Below, in pieces: positions 1 to 9,800 of a stretch of 64,000 nt of DNA. The notes under the pieces were generated by a model. The model had not been told where the DNA came from. It did no database searches and saw only the letters and a list, made by a program, of their open reading frames with translations. Origin of the DNA: Streptomyces sp. NBC_00286 (GTDB taxonomy: Bacteria; Actinomycetota; Actinomycetes; Streptomycetales; Streptomycetaceae); contig NZ_CP108054.1 of assembly GCF_036173125.1 (NCBI RefSeq), forward strand, positions 9,679,501 through 9,743,500. The letters are read 5' to 3'. The translations under genes were made by a program, and so were the position numbers. The first letter of the stretch is position 1. Each line of letters opens with the position of its first letter.

Positions 1-810
1 TTGTGGGATTCCTGGGAGGCGGACGCGGTCGTCATGGACCGCGAGACCAACACCTACGCGGACTACCGCAAGGTCCGCACCATCGACTTCGACGGCAAGT
101 ACTTCAAGTCCCGCGGCCCGCTCAACACCGTGCCCTCGCCCCAGCACCGCCCGGCCTTCTTCCAGGCGGGTGCCTCCCCCCGCGGCCGCGCGTTCGCGGC
201 GGGGGCGGCTGACGCGATCATCGCGGTCGGTACCGGCACCGCGGGCATGAAGGAGTACCGCGACGACATCCGGGCCCGCGCCGAAGCGGCCGGCCGCGAC
301 CCCGACGAGATCAAGCTCCTCTTCGTCGTCTCACCCACCATCGCCGCCACCGAAGCCGAAGCGACCGCCGCTCACCAACGCTTCGGCCAGTCGGACCTGT
401 TCGTGGAGAAGGCACTCGTGGGCATCTCGTCGAACACCGAGATCGACTTCAAGCAGTTCGACCTGGACGAGCCGCTCCCCGAGGGCCTGACCACCAACGG
501 CGAGCGCGGATCCCTCGAACACTTCATGCGGGGCGACGGCAGCCCCGGCCCCAAGACCCTGCGTCAACTCGCGATCGCGGCGAGCTCGTTCGGCCTGGAG
601 TTCATCGGCACTCCCGGACAGGTCGCCGACCAGATGCAAGAAGTGATGGAGCAGGTCGGCGGCGACGGCTTCCTCATCCACCGCAGGGGTCTGACGCGTA
701 AGTACATCACAGACATCTGCGACGGCCTCGTCCCCGAGCTCCAACGACGTGGGCTGACCCGCACCGAGTACACCGGGTCCACCTTGCGCGAGACCCTCGG
801 CGAGTTCTGA
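1..810 (+). CDS. LLM-class FMN-dependent monooxygenase, NtaA/DszA/SnaA type (5' end missing), copy 1
   Basis: This is the C-terminal 269 residues of a flavin-dependent monooxygenase; comparison with the next gene shows about 167 N-terminal residues lie beyond the left edge. It is nearly identical to the two following genes through ADAVVMDRETNTYADYRKVR and the FDGKYFKSRGPLNTVPSPQ block, and differs in a short stretch near 361-408 and in its last 80 residues. The family (nitrilotriacetate, dibenzothiophene-sulfone and pristinamycin IIA monooxygenases) uses FMNH2 and O2 and normally needs a separate flavin reductase; none is adjacent. The substrate cannot be told from sequence. It lies 13 bp upstream of copy 2, so the copies are probably one operon. 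Confidence 0.9.
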   Translation: MWDSWEADAVVMDRETNTYADYRKVRTIDFDGKYFKSRGPLNTVPSPQHRPAFFQAGASPRGRAFAAGAADAIIAVGTGTAGMKEYRDDIRARAEAAGRDPDEIKLLFVVSPTIAATEAEATAAHQRFGQSDLFVEKALVGISSNTEIDFKQFDLDEPLPEGLTTNGERGSLEHFMRGDGSPGPKTLRQLAIAASSFGLEFIGTPGQVADQMQEVMEQVGGDGFLIHRRGLTRKYITDICDGLVPELQRRGLTRTEYTGSTLRETLGEF

Positions 811-823
811 AAGGCAGACGCAC

Positions 824-2140
824 ATGACGCAGATGTTCCACCTGGGTTGGTTCATGAACTTCACGCCGCCGGACTGGCAGTCGGAGTGGGCTTCTCCGGA
901 TGTGAGGAACTGGGCCAACGGCAAGTTCCACGTCGACATGGCTCAGTCGATGGAGCGGGCGTGCTTCGACTTCATGATGATCGAGGACACCGTGATGGTG
1001 GCCGACGCGTACGGCGGCACGATGGAGGGTTCGCTGAAGAACGCCGTGTTCGCGCCCAAGCAGGACCCGATCCCGCTGGCCGTCATGGTTGCTGCGAACA
1101 CGTCGAAAATGGGTGTGGTGGCGACGATGTCGACGTCGTTCTACCCGCCGTATCTGCTGGCCCGTGCCTGTTCCACGGTGGACTCGATCGCCGAAGGCCG
1201 GTTCGGGTGGAACATCGTCTCCTCCGCCGAGGACCGTGCGGCCCAGAACTTCGGTCTTGAGGGTCTTCCCGAGCATGACGAGCGGTACAACGTGGCCGAG
1301 GAGTACTTCGACGTCGTCACCCAGCTGTGGGACTCGTGGGAGGCGGACGCGGTCGTCATGGACCGCGAGACCAACACCTACGCCGACTACCGCAAGGTCC
1401 GCACCATCGACTTCGATGGCAAGTACTTCAAGTCCCGCGGCCCCCTCAACACGGTGCCCTCACCCCAGCACCGCCCGGCCTTCTTCCAGGCGGGTGCCTC
1501 TCCCCGTGGTCGTGCGTTCGCGGCGGGAGCCGCCGACGCGATCATCGCGGTGGGTACCGGTACCGCGGGCATGAAGGAGTACCGCGACGACATCCGCGCC
1601 CGCGCCGAAGCAGCCGGCCGCGACCCCGACGACATCAAGCTCCTCTTCGTCGTCTCACCCACCATCGCCGCCACCGAAGCCGAAGCCCGCGAGCAGGAGG
1701 CGCGGATCATCGCGACCGACTCCTTCATCGAGAAGGCACTCGTCGGCATCTCCTCGAACACCGAGATCGACTTCAAGCAGTTCGACCTGGACGAGCCGCT
1801 CCCCGAAGGCCTGACCACCAACGGCGAGCGCGGATCCCTCGAACACTTCATGCGGGGCGACGGCAGCCCCGGCCCCAAGACACTGCGTCAGATGGTCATG
1901 GCTCGCAACAAGCGGGGCCTGGAGCTGGTGGGCACTCCGGAGCAGGTCGCCAAGAAGATGGGCGAAGCGATGGAGGAGATCGGCGGCGACGGCTTCCTGA
2001 TCAACAAGGGCGGTCGCGACCTCTCCCGGCAGTACATCACCGACATCTGCGACGGCCTGGTGCCCGCGCTCCAGCGCCTGGGCCTCACCCGCACCGCGTA
2101 CACCAAGTCCACCCTGCGCGAGACGCTCCGCGAGTTCTGA
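824..2140 (+). CDS. LLM-class FMN-dependent monooxygenase, NtaA/DszA/SnaA type, copy 2
   Basis: A complete 438-residue TIM-barrel monooxygenase, the usual length for the NtaA/SnaA/DszA family. The N-terminus (MTQMFHLGWFMNF) and the segment RFGWNIVSSAEDRAAQNFGL are typical of the family, which oxidises substrates with FMNH2 supplied by a partner reductase. The ATG follows an AAAGG sequence about 10 nt upstream. It differs from copies 1 and 3 mainly at residues near 287-300 (EAREQEARIIATDSF) and in the C-terminal 80 residues. Paralogue divergence confined to these blocks suggests related but not identical substrates, or recent duplication with gene conversion. The substrate is unknown. Confidence 0.93.
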   Translation: MTQMFHLGWFMNFTPPDWQSEWASPDVRNWANGKFHVDMAQSMERACFDFMMIEDTVMVADAYGGTMEGSLKNAVFAPKQDPIPLAVMVAANTSKMGVVATMSTSFYPPYLLARACSTVDSIAEGRFGWNIVSSAEDRAAQNFGLEGLPEHDERYNVAEEYFDVVTQLWDSWEADAVVMDRETNTYADYRKVRTIDFDGKYFKSRGPLNTVPSPQHRPAFFQAGASPRGRAFAAGAADAIIAVGTGTAGMKEYRDDIRARAEAAGRDPDDIKLLFVVSPTIAATEAEAREQEARIIATDSFIEKALVGISSNTEIDFKQFDLDEPLPEGLTTNGERGSLEHFMRGDGSPGPKTLRQMVMARNKRGLELVGTPEQVAKKMGEAMEEIGGDGFLINKGGRDLSRQYITDICDGLVPALQRLGLTRTAYTKSTLRETLREF

Positions 2141-2201
2141 GCCCACCGCAGACATCCCCGGCCTTCCCAGAGCACCGAGCCACGACCGAGCAGGAGACAT
2201 C

Positions 2202-3518
2202 ATGCCGAAGAAGTTCCACATGGGTTGGTTCATGAACTTCATCCCGCCGGAGTGGGACACCGAGTGGGCATCCCCGGACGTGAAGAACTGGGCCAACGGC
2301 AAGTTCTACGTCGACATGGCCCAGTCGATGGAGCGGGCGTGCTTCGACCTGATCATGATCGAGGACACCGTGATGGTGGCCGACGCGTACGGCGGCACCA
2401 TGGAAGGCGCGTTGAAGCACTCGGCGTTCGCGCCCAAGCACGACCCGATCCCGTTGGCCGTCATGGTCGCTGCCGGTACGTCCAAAATGGGCGTGGTCGC
2501 AACCATGTCGACCTCGTTCTACCCGCCGTATCTGCTGGCCCGCGCCTGCTCCACCGTCGACTCGATCGCCGAAGGCCGGTTCGGCTGGAACATCGTCTCC
2601 TCCGCCGAGGACCGTGCCGCCCAGAACTTCGGTCTTGAGGGTCTTCCCGAGCATGACGAGCGCTACAACGTCGCCGAGGAGTACTTCGACGTCGTCACCC
2701 AGCTCTGGGACTCCTGGGAAGCCGACGCGGTCGTCATGGACCGCGAGACCAACACCTACGCCGACTACCGCAAAGTCCGCACCATCGACTTCGACGGCAA
2801 GTACTTCAAGTCCCGCGGCCCCCTCAACACCGTCCCCTCACCCCAGCACCGCCCCGCGTTCCTCCAAGCGGGAGCCTCCCCCCGCGGTCGTGCGTTCGCC
2901 GCAGGCGCCGCCGACGCGATCATCGCGGTGGGTACCGGCGTCGAAGGTATGAAGGAGTATCGCGACGACATCCGCGCCCGCGCCGAAGCGGCCGGCCGCG
3001 ACCCCGACGACATCAAGCTCCTCTTCGTCGTCTCACCCACCATCGCCGCCACCGAGGCAGAAGCCCGCGCCGAGGTCGAGCGGATTCACAACCACCCGTC
3101 GTACATCGAGAAGTCGCTGGTGAACATCTCGTCCAACACCGAGATCGACTTCAAGCAGTTCGACCTGGACGAGCCGCTCCCCGAAGGCCTGACCACCAAC
3201 GGCGAGCGAGGATCCCTGGAGTACTTCATGCGGGGCGACGGCAGCCCGGGCCCCAAGACGCTGCGCGAGTTGGTGTTGCACCGCGCCAAGCGGGGTCTGG
3301 AGCTGGTGGGCACTCCGGAGCAGGTCGCCAAGAAGATGGGCGAGGCGATGGAGGAGGTCGGCGGTGACGGCTTCCTGATCAGCAAGCCCGGCTGGGACCT
3401 GTCCCGCACCTACATCAACGCCATCTGTGACGGGCTGATGCCCGCGCTGCAGCGCCAGGGCCTCACCCGCACCGAGTACACCAAGTCCACCCTGCGCGAG
3501 ACCCTCCGTGAGTTCTGA
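2202..3518 (+). CDS. LLM-class FMN-dependent monooxygenase, NtaA/DszA/SnaA type, copy 3
   Basis: The third tandem copy, also 438 residues, starts at ATG behind a CAGGAG ribosome site. The N-terminal 20 residues (MPKKFHMGWFMNF, then PPEWDTEWASPDV) and the C-terminal part have drifted, while residues of about 40-285 are almost the same as copy 2 at DNA level. The variable block reads EARAEVERIHNHPSYIEKSL. It is separated from copy 2 by 61 bp and from the MFS gene by 9 bp, which supports one transcript with the transporter. The function is inferred from family membership only: oxygenation of a small organic compound using reduced FMN. Confidence 0.93.
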   Translation: MPKKFHMGWFMNFIPPEWDTEWASPDVKNWANGKFYVDMAQSMERACFDLIMIEDTVMVADAYGGTMEGALKHSAFAPKHDPIPLAVMVAAGTSKMGVVATMSTSFYPPYLLARACSTVDSIAEGRFGWNIVSSAEDRAAQNFGLEGLPEHDERYNVAEEYFDVVTQLWDSWEADAVVMDRETNTYADYRKVRTIDFDGKYFKSRGPLNTVPSPQHRPAFLQAGASPRGRAFAAGAADAIIAVGTGVEGMKEYRDDIRARAEAAGRDPDDIKLLFVVSPTIAATEAEARAEVERIHNHPSYIEKSLVNISSNTEIDFKQFDLDEPLPEGLTTNGERGSLEYFMRGDGSPGPKTLRELVLHRAKRGLELVGTPEQVAKKMGEAMEEVGGDGFLISKPGWDLSRTYINAICDGLMPALQRQGLTRTEYTKSTLRETLREF

Positions 3519-3527
3519 TCGCGTGCG

Positions 3528-4733
3528 GTGGTGACCGCACCGAACACGTCCCACGGCAGCGCGCTTGCCCGGTTCCGGGAGTCGGCCGGGCATCCGCTGA
3601 CGATGGTCCTGGTCGGTTTCGTGATGGCCATGACCGCGCCGATCGAGTTGCTCTACGCGATCAAGCTGGGACTCAGCCCGGTCCTCGTCACCGTCTTCAT
3701 CGTGAGCTCCGCGGCCGGGCTCATGCTGGTCGACGTCCTCGGAACGAGGGTCGTCACCCGGATCGATGCTCGCTCGACGGCCGCCGTCGGAATGGTGCTG
3801 TTCGCGGTCAGCGAGGCCTGTTACGGGCTGGCTGACCGCGCGCCGGAGCTGATCGCCGCCCGGGTCGTCCAGGGCTTGGCCAGCGCGGTGGTCGCAGGTG
3901 CGGCGCTGCAGGTGACGGTGCGGATGCGCCCTCGCTCGCATCGCGCTCTCGGCTCGAACGCGAGCCTGCAGATGCTCGGAGGCTCCGTCGGCGCCCCGGT
4001 CGGCGGCATCCTGGCCACACAGCACGCGGGGGTCGACGGCTACCGGCTCGCCTTCGCGGTCTGCTGCGGAGCCGGCCTTGCGGCGGGCGCGCTGGTGGTC
4101 CTGCTGCTACCGTGCCTGCCGGCCTCGGAGGAAGTCGGCAAACCCCGTATCGGTCTGCCCCGGCTGGCGGTCGGCCGAGCAGTCCGCGTCGCCCTCGCGC
4201 TGGGGCTCATCGGCAACTACCTGCGCAGTGGGATCGAGAACACCGCTTTCCCGCTGATCGGGGATGCAGCGGGTCTCAACGCCGCCGGCATCGGAATCTC
4301 CCTGGGCGTGCTCTCCATGGTGGAGATCGTGGTCCTCGGCACCTCGGGCACGCTGTTCGAGAAGGTCCCGCCAGCTCGAGCGCTCGTGTGGGCGCTCGGG
4401 CTCGGTGTGATCGCCTTGGTCGCACTTCTGGTCGCACATTCGCTCAGTGGCTTCCTCGCCGCGGCTGTGCTGTTCGGGCTCGTCGACGGAGTCGCTCTGG
4501 CAGCGCCACCGGTGCTGGTCGTCGTCACCAGCCCGGACCCCTCCATCGCCGTGGCCAACTACCGGATCGCCTGCGGGGTGGGCTCGTTCAGCGGCTCGGG
4601 CAGCGTCAACCTGCTCTTCGGGGCGCTGGGGACGACTGGGTGCGTGGTCGGAGGAGGGCTCGTCCTGCTGTCCGCAGCAGTGCTGGCCGGGTCGAAATCC
4701 CTGGCTGAAACGCGCGCGACACGCGCGCAATGA
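3528..4733 (+). CDS. MFS transporter
   Basis: A 401-residue integral membrane protein with about 12 hydrophobic segments and the short basic loops expected of a drug:H+ antiporter-like major facilitator. The start is taken as the first of two consecutive GTG codons (3528, 3531), 9 bp after the third monooxygenase; no clear ribosome site is seen, so translation may be coupled. Position suggests it imports the monooxygenase substrate or exports a product. Direction and substrate cannot be judged. The 3' end contains a GC inverted repeat (4711-4728) that lacks a T tract and is a weak terminator candidate at best. Confidence 0.85.
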   Translation: MVTAPNTSHGSALARFRESAGHPLTMVLVGFVMAMTAPIELLYAIKLGLSPVLVTVFIVSSAAGLMLVDVLGTRVVTRIDARSTAAVGMVLFAVSEACYGLADRAPELIAARVVQGLASAVVAGAALQVTVRMRPRSHRALGSNASLQMLGGSVGAPVGGILATQHAGVDGYRLAFAVCCGAGLAAGALVVLLLPCLPASEEVGKPRIGLPRLAVGRAVRVALALGLIGNYLRSGIENTAFPLIGDAAGLNAAGIGISLGVLSMVEIVVLGTSGTLFEKVPPARALVWALGLGVIALVALLVAHSLSGFLAAAVLFGLVDGVALAAPPVLVVVTSPDPSIAVANYRIACGVGSFSGSGSVNLLFGALGTTGCVVGGGLVLLSAAVLAGSKSLAETRATRAQ

Positions 4734-4858
4734 ACCAGCAACGCGAATTGAGCTTTCAATGACACCCGCGAGCGGTGCACTAGTTCCCCGATGGATCGCA
4801 TCACAAGCCCGTTACCGCAGAGTCGAGGACCAGCGGGCCGTCGAAATTCGGAGGAGCT

Positions 4859-5737
4859 ATGGCCATTGCTGAGCCCTACGTCGCGAAAGATCTGGTCCCG
4901 GTCGGGACCAGATTCGGTCAAGGCCTCAGGCAGTATTTCCAGGGCACACCGGTGGCCGGCTGGGTCGCCTTCACCGCGCTGGCAGCGATGTTCCTCATCG
5001 CGATCTTCGCCGAGGCCATCGCGCCCTATGACCCCCTGGTGCCGGCCGGACAACCGATGTCCGCGCCCGGTTCCGGCTATCTCCTCGGGACCGACACGGT
5101 GGGACGTGACGTGCTCAGTCGCGTTCTCGTCGGCATGTCCACCAGCTGGTGGGGCGCCCTGGCGGTCGTCGCCTCCGGTGTCGTCTTCGGGGGACTGGTC
5201 GGCCTGGTCGCCGGGGCTGTCGGCGGCATCGTCGACAGCATCCTGATGCGGATCACCGACGTGTTCCTGGCGCTCCCCGGGCCGATCCTTGCGGTTGCGG
5301 TGGTCGCGGCCCTCGGCCCGTCCTACTTCCACACCCTCGTCGGCGTCGCGATCGTGTGGTGGCCGTTGTACACGCGCATCATCCGCGCCGAGGTACGCAA
5401 GTTGCGGGCCTCTCCCCACATGGAGGCGGCCAAGATCTCGGGGGCCGGACCGGTGCGCCGACTCACCAGACATCTGCTGCCCGGAGCGGTCCCGGTCACC
5501 ATCATCACCGCGAGCCTGGACGTGTCGGCACTGGTGCTGATGCTCTCGAGCCTGTCGTTCCTCGGTCTGGGCGCCCCGCAGCCCGCGCCGGAGCTGGGGG
5601 CCATGAGTGCCCAAGGGATGACCAACATCTTCAGCGCGTGGTGGATCCCCGTGTTCCCTGCCGCAGCCGTCGCCCTGATCGCCATCGTGAGCAACTTCGC
5701 CGGCGACGCACTCAGGGACCGCATCCGTGACCGCTGA
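4859..5737 (+). CDS. ABC transporter permease, DppC/OppC type
   Basis: A 292-residue inner-membrane permease of the peptide/nickel uptake class. It shows the OppC/DppC N-terminal signature (LLGTDTVGRDVLSRVLVGM) and the cytoplasmic EAA loop (MEAAKISGAG) that docks the ATPase, with about six membrane spans. The ATG has a strong GGAGGAG site. It is followed by the DppB-type gene after 29 bp. Neither a substrate-binding protein nor an ATP-binding subunit is present in the window, so these must come from beyond the left edge or from elsewhere in the genome. By context it may import the compound oxidised by the monooxygenases; that is inference. Confidence 0.92.
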   Translation: MAIAEPYVAKDLVPVGTRFGQGLRQYFQGTPVAGWVAFTALAAMFLIAIFAEAIAPYDPLVPAGQPMSAPGSGYLLGTDTVGRDVLSRVLVGMSTSWWGALAVVASGVVFGGLVGLVAGAVGGIVDSILMRITDVFLALPGPILAVAVVAALGPSYFHTLVGVAIVWWPLYTRIIRAEVRKLRASPHMEAAKISGAGPVRRLTRHLLPGAVPVTIITASLDVSALVLMLSSLSFLGLGAPQPAPELGAMSAQGMTNIFSAWWIPVFPAAAVALIAIVSNFAGDALRDRIRDR

Positions 5738-5766
5738 CCGGTACGGACCAACGTAGAGGTGACATC

Positions 5767-6762
5767 ATGCTGCTGATCTTGGGTCGCCGGCTCCTGGGAG
5801 CGCTTCCCGTCCTCATCGCACTAGTCCTGGTGGTCTTCGTCCTGCAGAAGGTGGCGCCCGTCGACCCTGTCGTGGCCCTGGTAGGGGAGAAGGCACCGCC
5901 AGAGGTGTACGAAGCAGCCCGCCAGGAACTGGGACTCGACAAGCCGGTGCCGGTGCAGTTCGTCAACTACCTGGGGGATGCGGCGCAGGGTGACCTCGGG
6001 ACCTCGTCGGTGACGCGCACGCTGGTCGCGTCGGACATCGTGAAGTTCCTGCCGGTCACGCTGGAACTCGTGTTCATGGCGCTCGTGCTGATCGCCCTGA
6101 TCGGGTTCTTCCTCGGGTTCGCCACGGCGCAACGGTGGCGCGGATCAGGGGTGCTGCGGGTGGTGATGATCTCCGGCGCGTCGGTGCCCGTGTTTCTGGC
6201 CTGCCTGATCGCGATGCTGGTCTTCTACCGCTGGCTCGACCTACTGCCGGTCACCGGCCAGACATCGGCGTACGACGCACCGTCGGGCCCGACCGGCTTC
6301 CTCCTGGTGGACAGTCTGGTGGCGGGTCGGCCCGGCCTGTTCCTCGACGACCTGAAACATCTCATCCTCCCGGCGTTGTGCATCGCAATCGGTCCTGCTG
6401 TCGCCGTCGGCCGCGTCCTGAGAAGCAGCCTGGAGGGCACCCTCCGGGCGGAGTACGCCCGTACAGCCAGGGCCAAAGGCCTGAGCGGAACGCAGGTCCT
6501 CATCAAGCACGCGCTCCGCAACGCCCTCGGCCCGGTGCTCGCGCTGATCGGACTGCAGCTCGCCGGGATGATCGGGAACAGCATCCTGGTCGAAGCGATC
6601 TTCGCCAGACCCGGCATCGGCCTGTACATCTCGCAGTCGATCGGCAAGGGAGACTTCAACACCATCGCCGGAATCACGCTGGTCGTCGGCCTCCTCTACG
6701 TGATGGCCAACATCGTCGTCGACGTCCTCCAGGCCGCAGCCGATCCACGGATCGCCGTCTAG
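5767..6762 (+). CDS. ABC transporter permease, DppB/OppB type
   Basis: A 331-residue permease partner of the preceding gene. It has the DppB-type N-terminal membrane helix (LLGALPVLIALVLVVFVLQK), a large periplasmic segment, and an EAA-like loop (YARTARAKGLSGTQVLIKHA) near residue 230. The start ATG follows GAGGTGACATC. The order C then B is the reverse of the usual dppB-dppC arrangement. A long perfect hairpin follows the stop codon at 6794-6831, marking the end of the unit. Confidence 0.92.
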   Translation: MLLILGRRLLGALPVLIALVLVVFVLQKVAPVDPVVALVGEKAPPEVYEAARQELGLDKPVPVQFVNYLGDAAQGDLGTSSVTRTLVASDIVKFLPVTLELVFMALVLIALIGFFLGFATAQRWRGSGVLRVVMISGASVPVFLACLIAMLVFYRWLDLLPVTGQTSAYDAPSGPTGFLLVDSLVAGRPGLFLDDLKHLILPALCIAIGPAVAVGRVLRSSLEGTLRAEYARTARAKGLSGTQVLIKHALRNALGPVLALIGLQLAGMIGNSILVEAIFARPGIGLYISQSIGKGDFNTIAGITLVVGLLYVMANIVVDVLQAAADPRIAV

Positions 6763-6793
6763 GGGACTCCAGGGGCGCAATCGGCCGGCAATG

Positions 6794-6831
6794 CAGGAGA
6801 AGGGGCGCGGAAATCCGCGCCCCTTCTCCTG
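6794..6831. terminator. 18-bp perfect hairpin, probable terminator of the permease unit
   Basis: The left arm 6794-6811 (CAGGAGAAGGGGCGCGGA) pairs perfectly with 6814-6831, with only AA between them. It starts 31 bp after the dppB-type stop codon and ends 5 bp before the ABC exporter ATG. There is no T tract, as is common in Streptomyces. Because it abuts the next start codon it could also hide or replace that gene's ribosome site. Confidence 0.75.
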
Positions 6832-6836
6832 TGCCC

Positions 6837-9800
6837 ATGACCACCCCACTCGACATGCGCGAAGCAGACTCCCTCGAGCCCGACGTGGAGGTGGACAACC
6901 GGTATCGTCCGGTGTACGCGCGAGGGACCCTCCAACTGCTGGCACCCGTGCTCGACCGGCGGGAGCGCTTCCGCATTTGGCTCGGCATCGGGTTCGCCGT
7001 CGTCGCGATGGCCCTGATGGGCCTCATCCCGCTGATCCAGCAGGTCGTTCTCGATGACACGATCCTCTCCGAGAGGCGTTCCCGAGGCGTCTGGATCGTG
7101 CTCCTGCTCGTCGCCGGACTCACCGGCTTCGTGGCGAACTACCTGCGCCGCACGATCGGCGGGAGAGCCGCCGTGCGCGTCCAGCGGGACCTCCAGATCA
7201 AGCTGCACCGGCACATGCAGTACTTGGACGCCTCGCGGCGCGACGAGCTGCGTTCGGGCGACGTGATGTCCCGGGCGACATCGGATCTCACCCTGATCCA
7301 GATGTTCCTCCAGCAGCTCGGCCTGGCCTACGGCAACGTCACCCTGCTCATCGTGTCGCTGGCCGTGATGGTCGCCCTCTCCCCACTCCTGGCAGCAGTG
7401 ATGCTGGTGGCCGTACCCGTGTTCCTCGCCGTGGCCATGAGGTTCCGCAGCCGGTCGTTCCCCGCGAGCTGGATGGATCAGCGGTTCCAGGGCGGCGTGG
7501 CCGGGGTGGTGGAGGAGGCGGTCACCGGAGTCCGGGTCGTCAAGGCTTTCGGGCAAGAGGAGCAGGAGCAGGCATCGCTCAACGGCGAGGCACGCAAGCT
7601 TTTCCAGTCCCGGCTCCGCACCGCGAGAATCACCGCGGTGTTCGGCGCCGGCATGGATGCCATCCCCGGACTCACGCAGCTGGCCATCCTCGGCTTCGGC
7701 GGCTGGCTTGTCATGGAGGACCAGGTCTCACTCGGCGTGTTCCTGGCCTTCTCCAGCTACGTCCTGCAACTGGTCGCTCCGGTGCGCTTCCTTTCAGGTC
7801 TGATGGCCACCAGCCAGCAGGCGCGAGCCGGTGCCCAGCGGGTCGTGGAGCTTTTGTCGACGCAGGCGCGCGTGCAGGACCGTCCCCACGCCGTCCGGCT
7901 GGAGAACTCCTCAGGCCTGGTCGAGCTCGAGCATGTCGACTTCCATTACCCCGGTGGCGACGTCGTGTTGCGCGACATCTCGCTGCGGGTGAATCCGGGG
8001 GAGCGGATCGCCATCGTGGGGGCCTCGGGTTCGGGGAAGTCCACCCTGGCTCACCTCATCGCCCGGTTCCACGACCCCACGTCGGGAGTGGTGCGCATCG
8101 ACGGCCGCGACATCCGTGAGTACACCCTGACCTCGCTGCGTGACGCGGTCGGGATCGTGTTCGAGGAAGGCTTCCTCTTCGGGACGACGATCCGCGACAA
8201 CATCGCGTTCGGCAGGCCGACGGCCACCATCGACGAGGTGGAGCACGCGGCGGTCGCGGTCCATGCGCACGGCTTCATCGCCGGGCTCCCCGACGGCTAC
8301 GACACCGTCGTGGGCGAACGCGGCTTCACCCTGTCCGGCGGGCAACGGCAACGACTCGCACTCGCCCGAGCGGCACTGACCAGCCCTCAGGTACTGATCC
8401 TCGACGACGCCACATCGGCCATCGACGCACGGACGGAGCACGCCATCCACCGCTCGCTCGGAGAGGTCCTCGCCGAGCGGACGACCGTGCTGATCGCCCA
8501 CCGGCACTCGACCCTGCTCCTGGCGGATCGCGTCATCGTGCTCGACCACGGCCGGATCGTCGACGTCGGGACCACCGAAGAGCTGCTCGAGACCTCCCAG
8601 CTCTTCCGAGAGCTCCTGACCGGACCCGACGCGGACTTCGTGGCAGAACCCGAGGAACTGGTCACCGATCTGGAACCCGCCGCCTGGCCGGAGGGTGTGT
8701 CACGGCAGGGCGCACCCAAGATCAGCAGCCACACCAGCGAGGCCGCCACGCGGGCGGCGTCCGGCTCGCACGGCCCCGGAATGAGTGGCGACACCTCGAC
8801 CCTCGCCGGTTTGGCCACGGTGTCGCCCACACTGCTCAAGGCCGTGGAGCGCCTTCCCGAACTGCGCGGCGAGCCCGACATCGACCTCACGGAAGCAGTG
8901 GCACCACAGAGCCAGTTCACCATGGGGAGCGTCTTCCGGCCCTTCACCAAGCCGCTGCTGCTGGCCTCGGTCATGGTGGTCGTCGATGCCGTGTCGTGGA
9001 TCGCGACGCCGGTGCTGATCAGGTTCGGCATCGACCACGGCGTCCTCCAGGACTCCTTTCGGATGCTGGCCTGGATCTGTGTGGCCCTCCTGGCCATCCA
9101 AGGCGTCATCTGGGTCAACAGCAGGGTGATGATCTACTTCGCCCAGCTCATTGCCGAGCGCATGCTGTTCGGGCTGCGGGTGCGTACGTTCGCGCACCTG
9201 CAGCGACTCTCGCTCAACTACTACGAGCAGCACATGGCCGGCAAGATCATGACCCGGATGACCTCCGACATCGAAGCCTTCGCCCAGCTGCTGCAGCAGG
9301 GACTGCTGACCGCGATGGTGAGTCTGCTGGCGTGTTTCGGCATCGCCGTCGGCCTCGTCGTCTTCGACGCCCAGCTCGCCCTCGCGGTCTCGCCGGTGCT
9401 GTTGATCCTGCTGGCTTCGACGCTGTGGTTCCGCTCGGCTTCAGGGAAGACCTACCTGATCGCGCGCCACCGGGTGTCGGTGCTCTACGCCGACATGCAG
9501 GAGAGCCTCGCCGGCGTCGCGGTCAGCCAGGCCTACAGCCAGCAGCAGGCGAACGAACAGCGGTTCGCGGTGCTGGCCGACTCCTACTGCGAGGCCAGGA
9601 TTCGCTCGGCCGAGCTGATCGCCCGGTTCTTCCCGGTACTCCAGCTGCTGAGCACCGTAGCGAAGGCCATCGCGCTCGCGGTCGCCGCTCCGCGCGTCAT
9701 CGAGGGTGACCTGTCCTACGGGCTGCTGATCGCGTTTCTGCTCTACCTCGACCAGTTCTTCACGCCGATCCAGCAGCTGTCCTTCGTCTTCGACCAGTGG

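Noticed and set aside
6135..6836. Upstream extension of the ABC exporter frame
   Set aside because: It overlaps the DppB-type gene out of frame and includes the terminator hairpin; Arg/Gly-rich shadow sequence.
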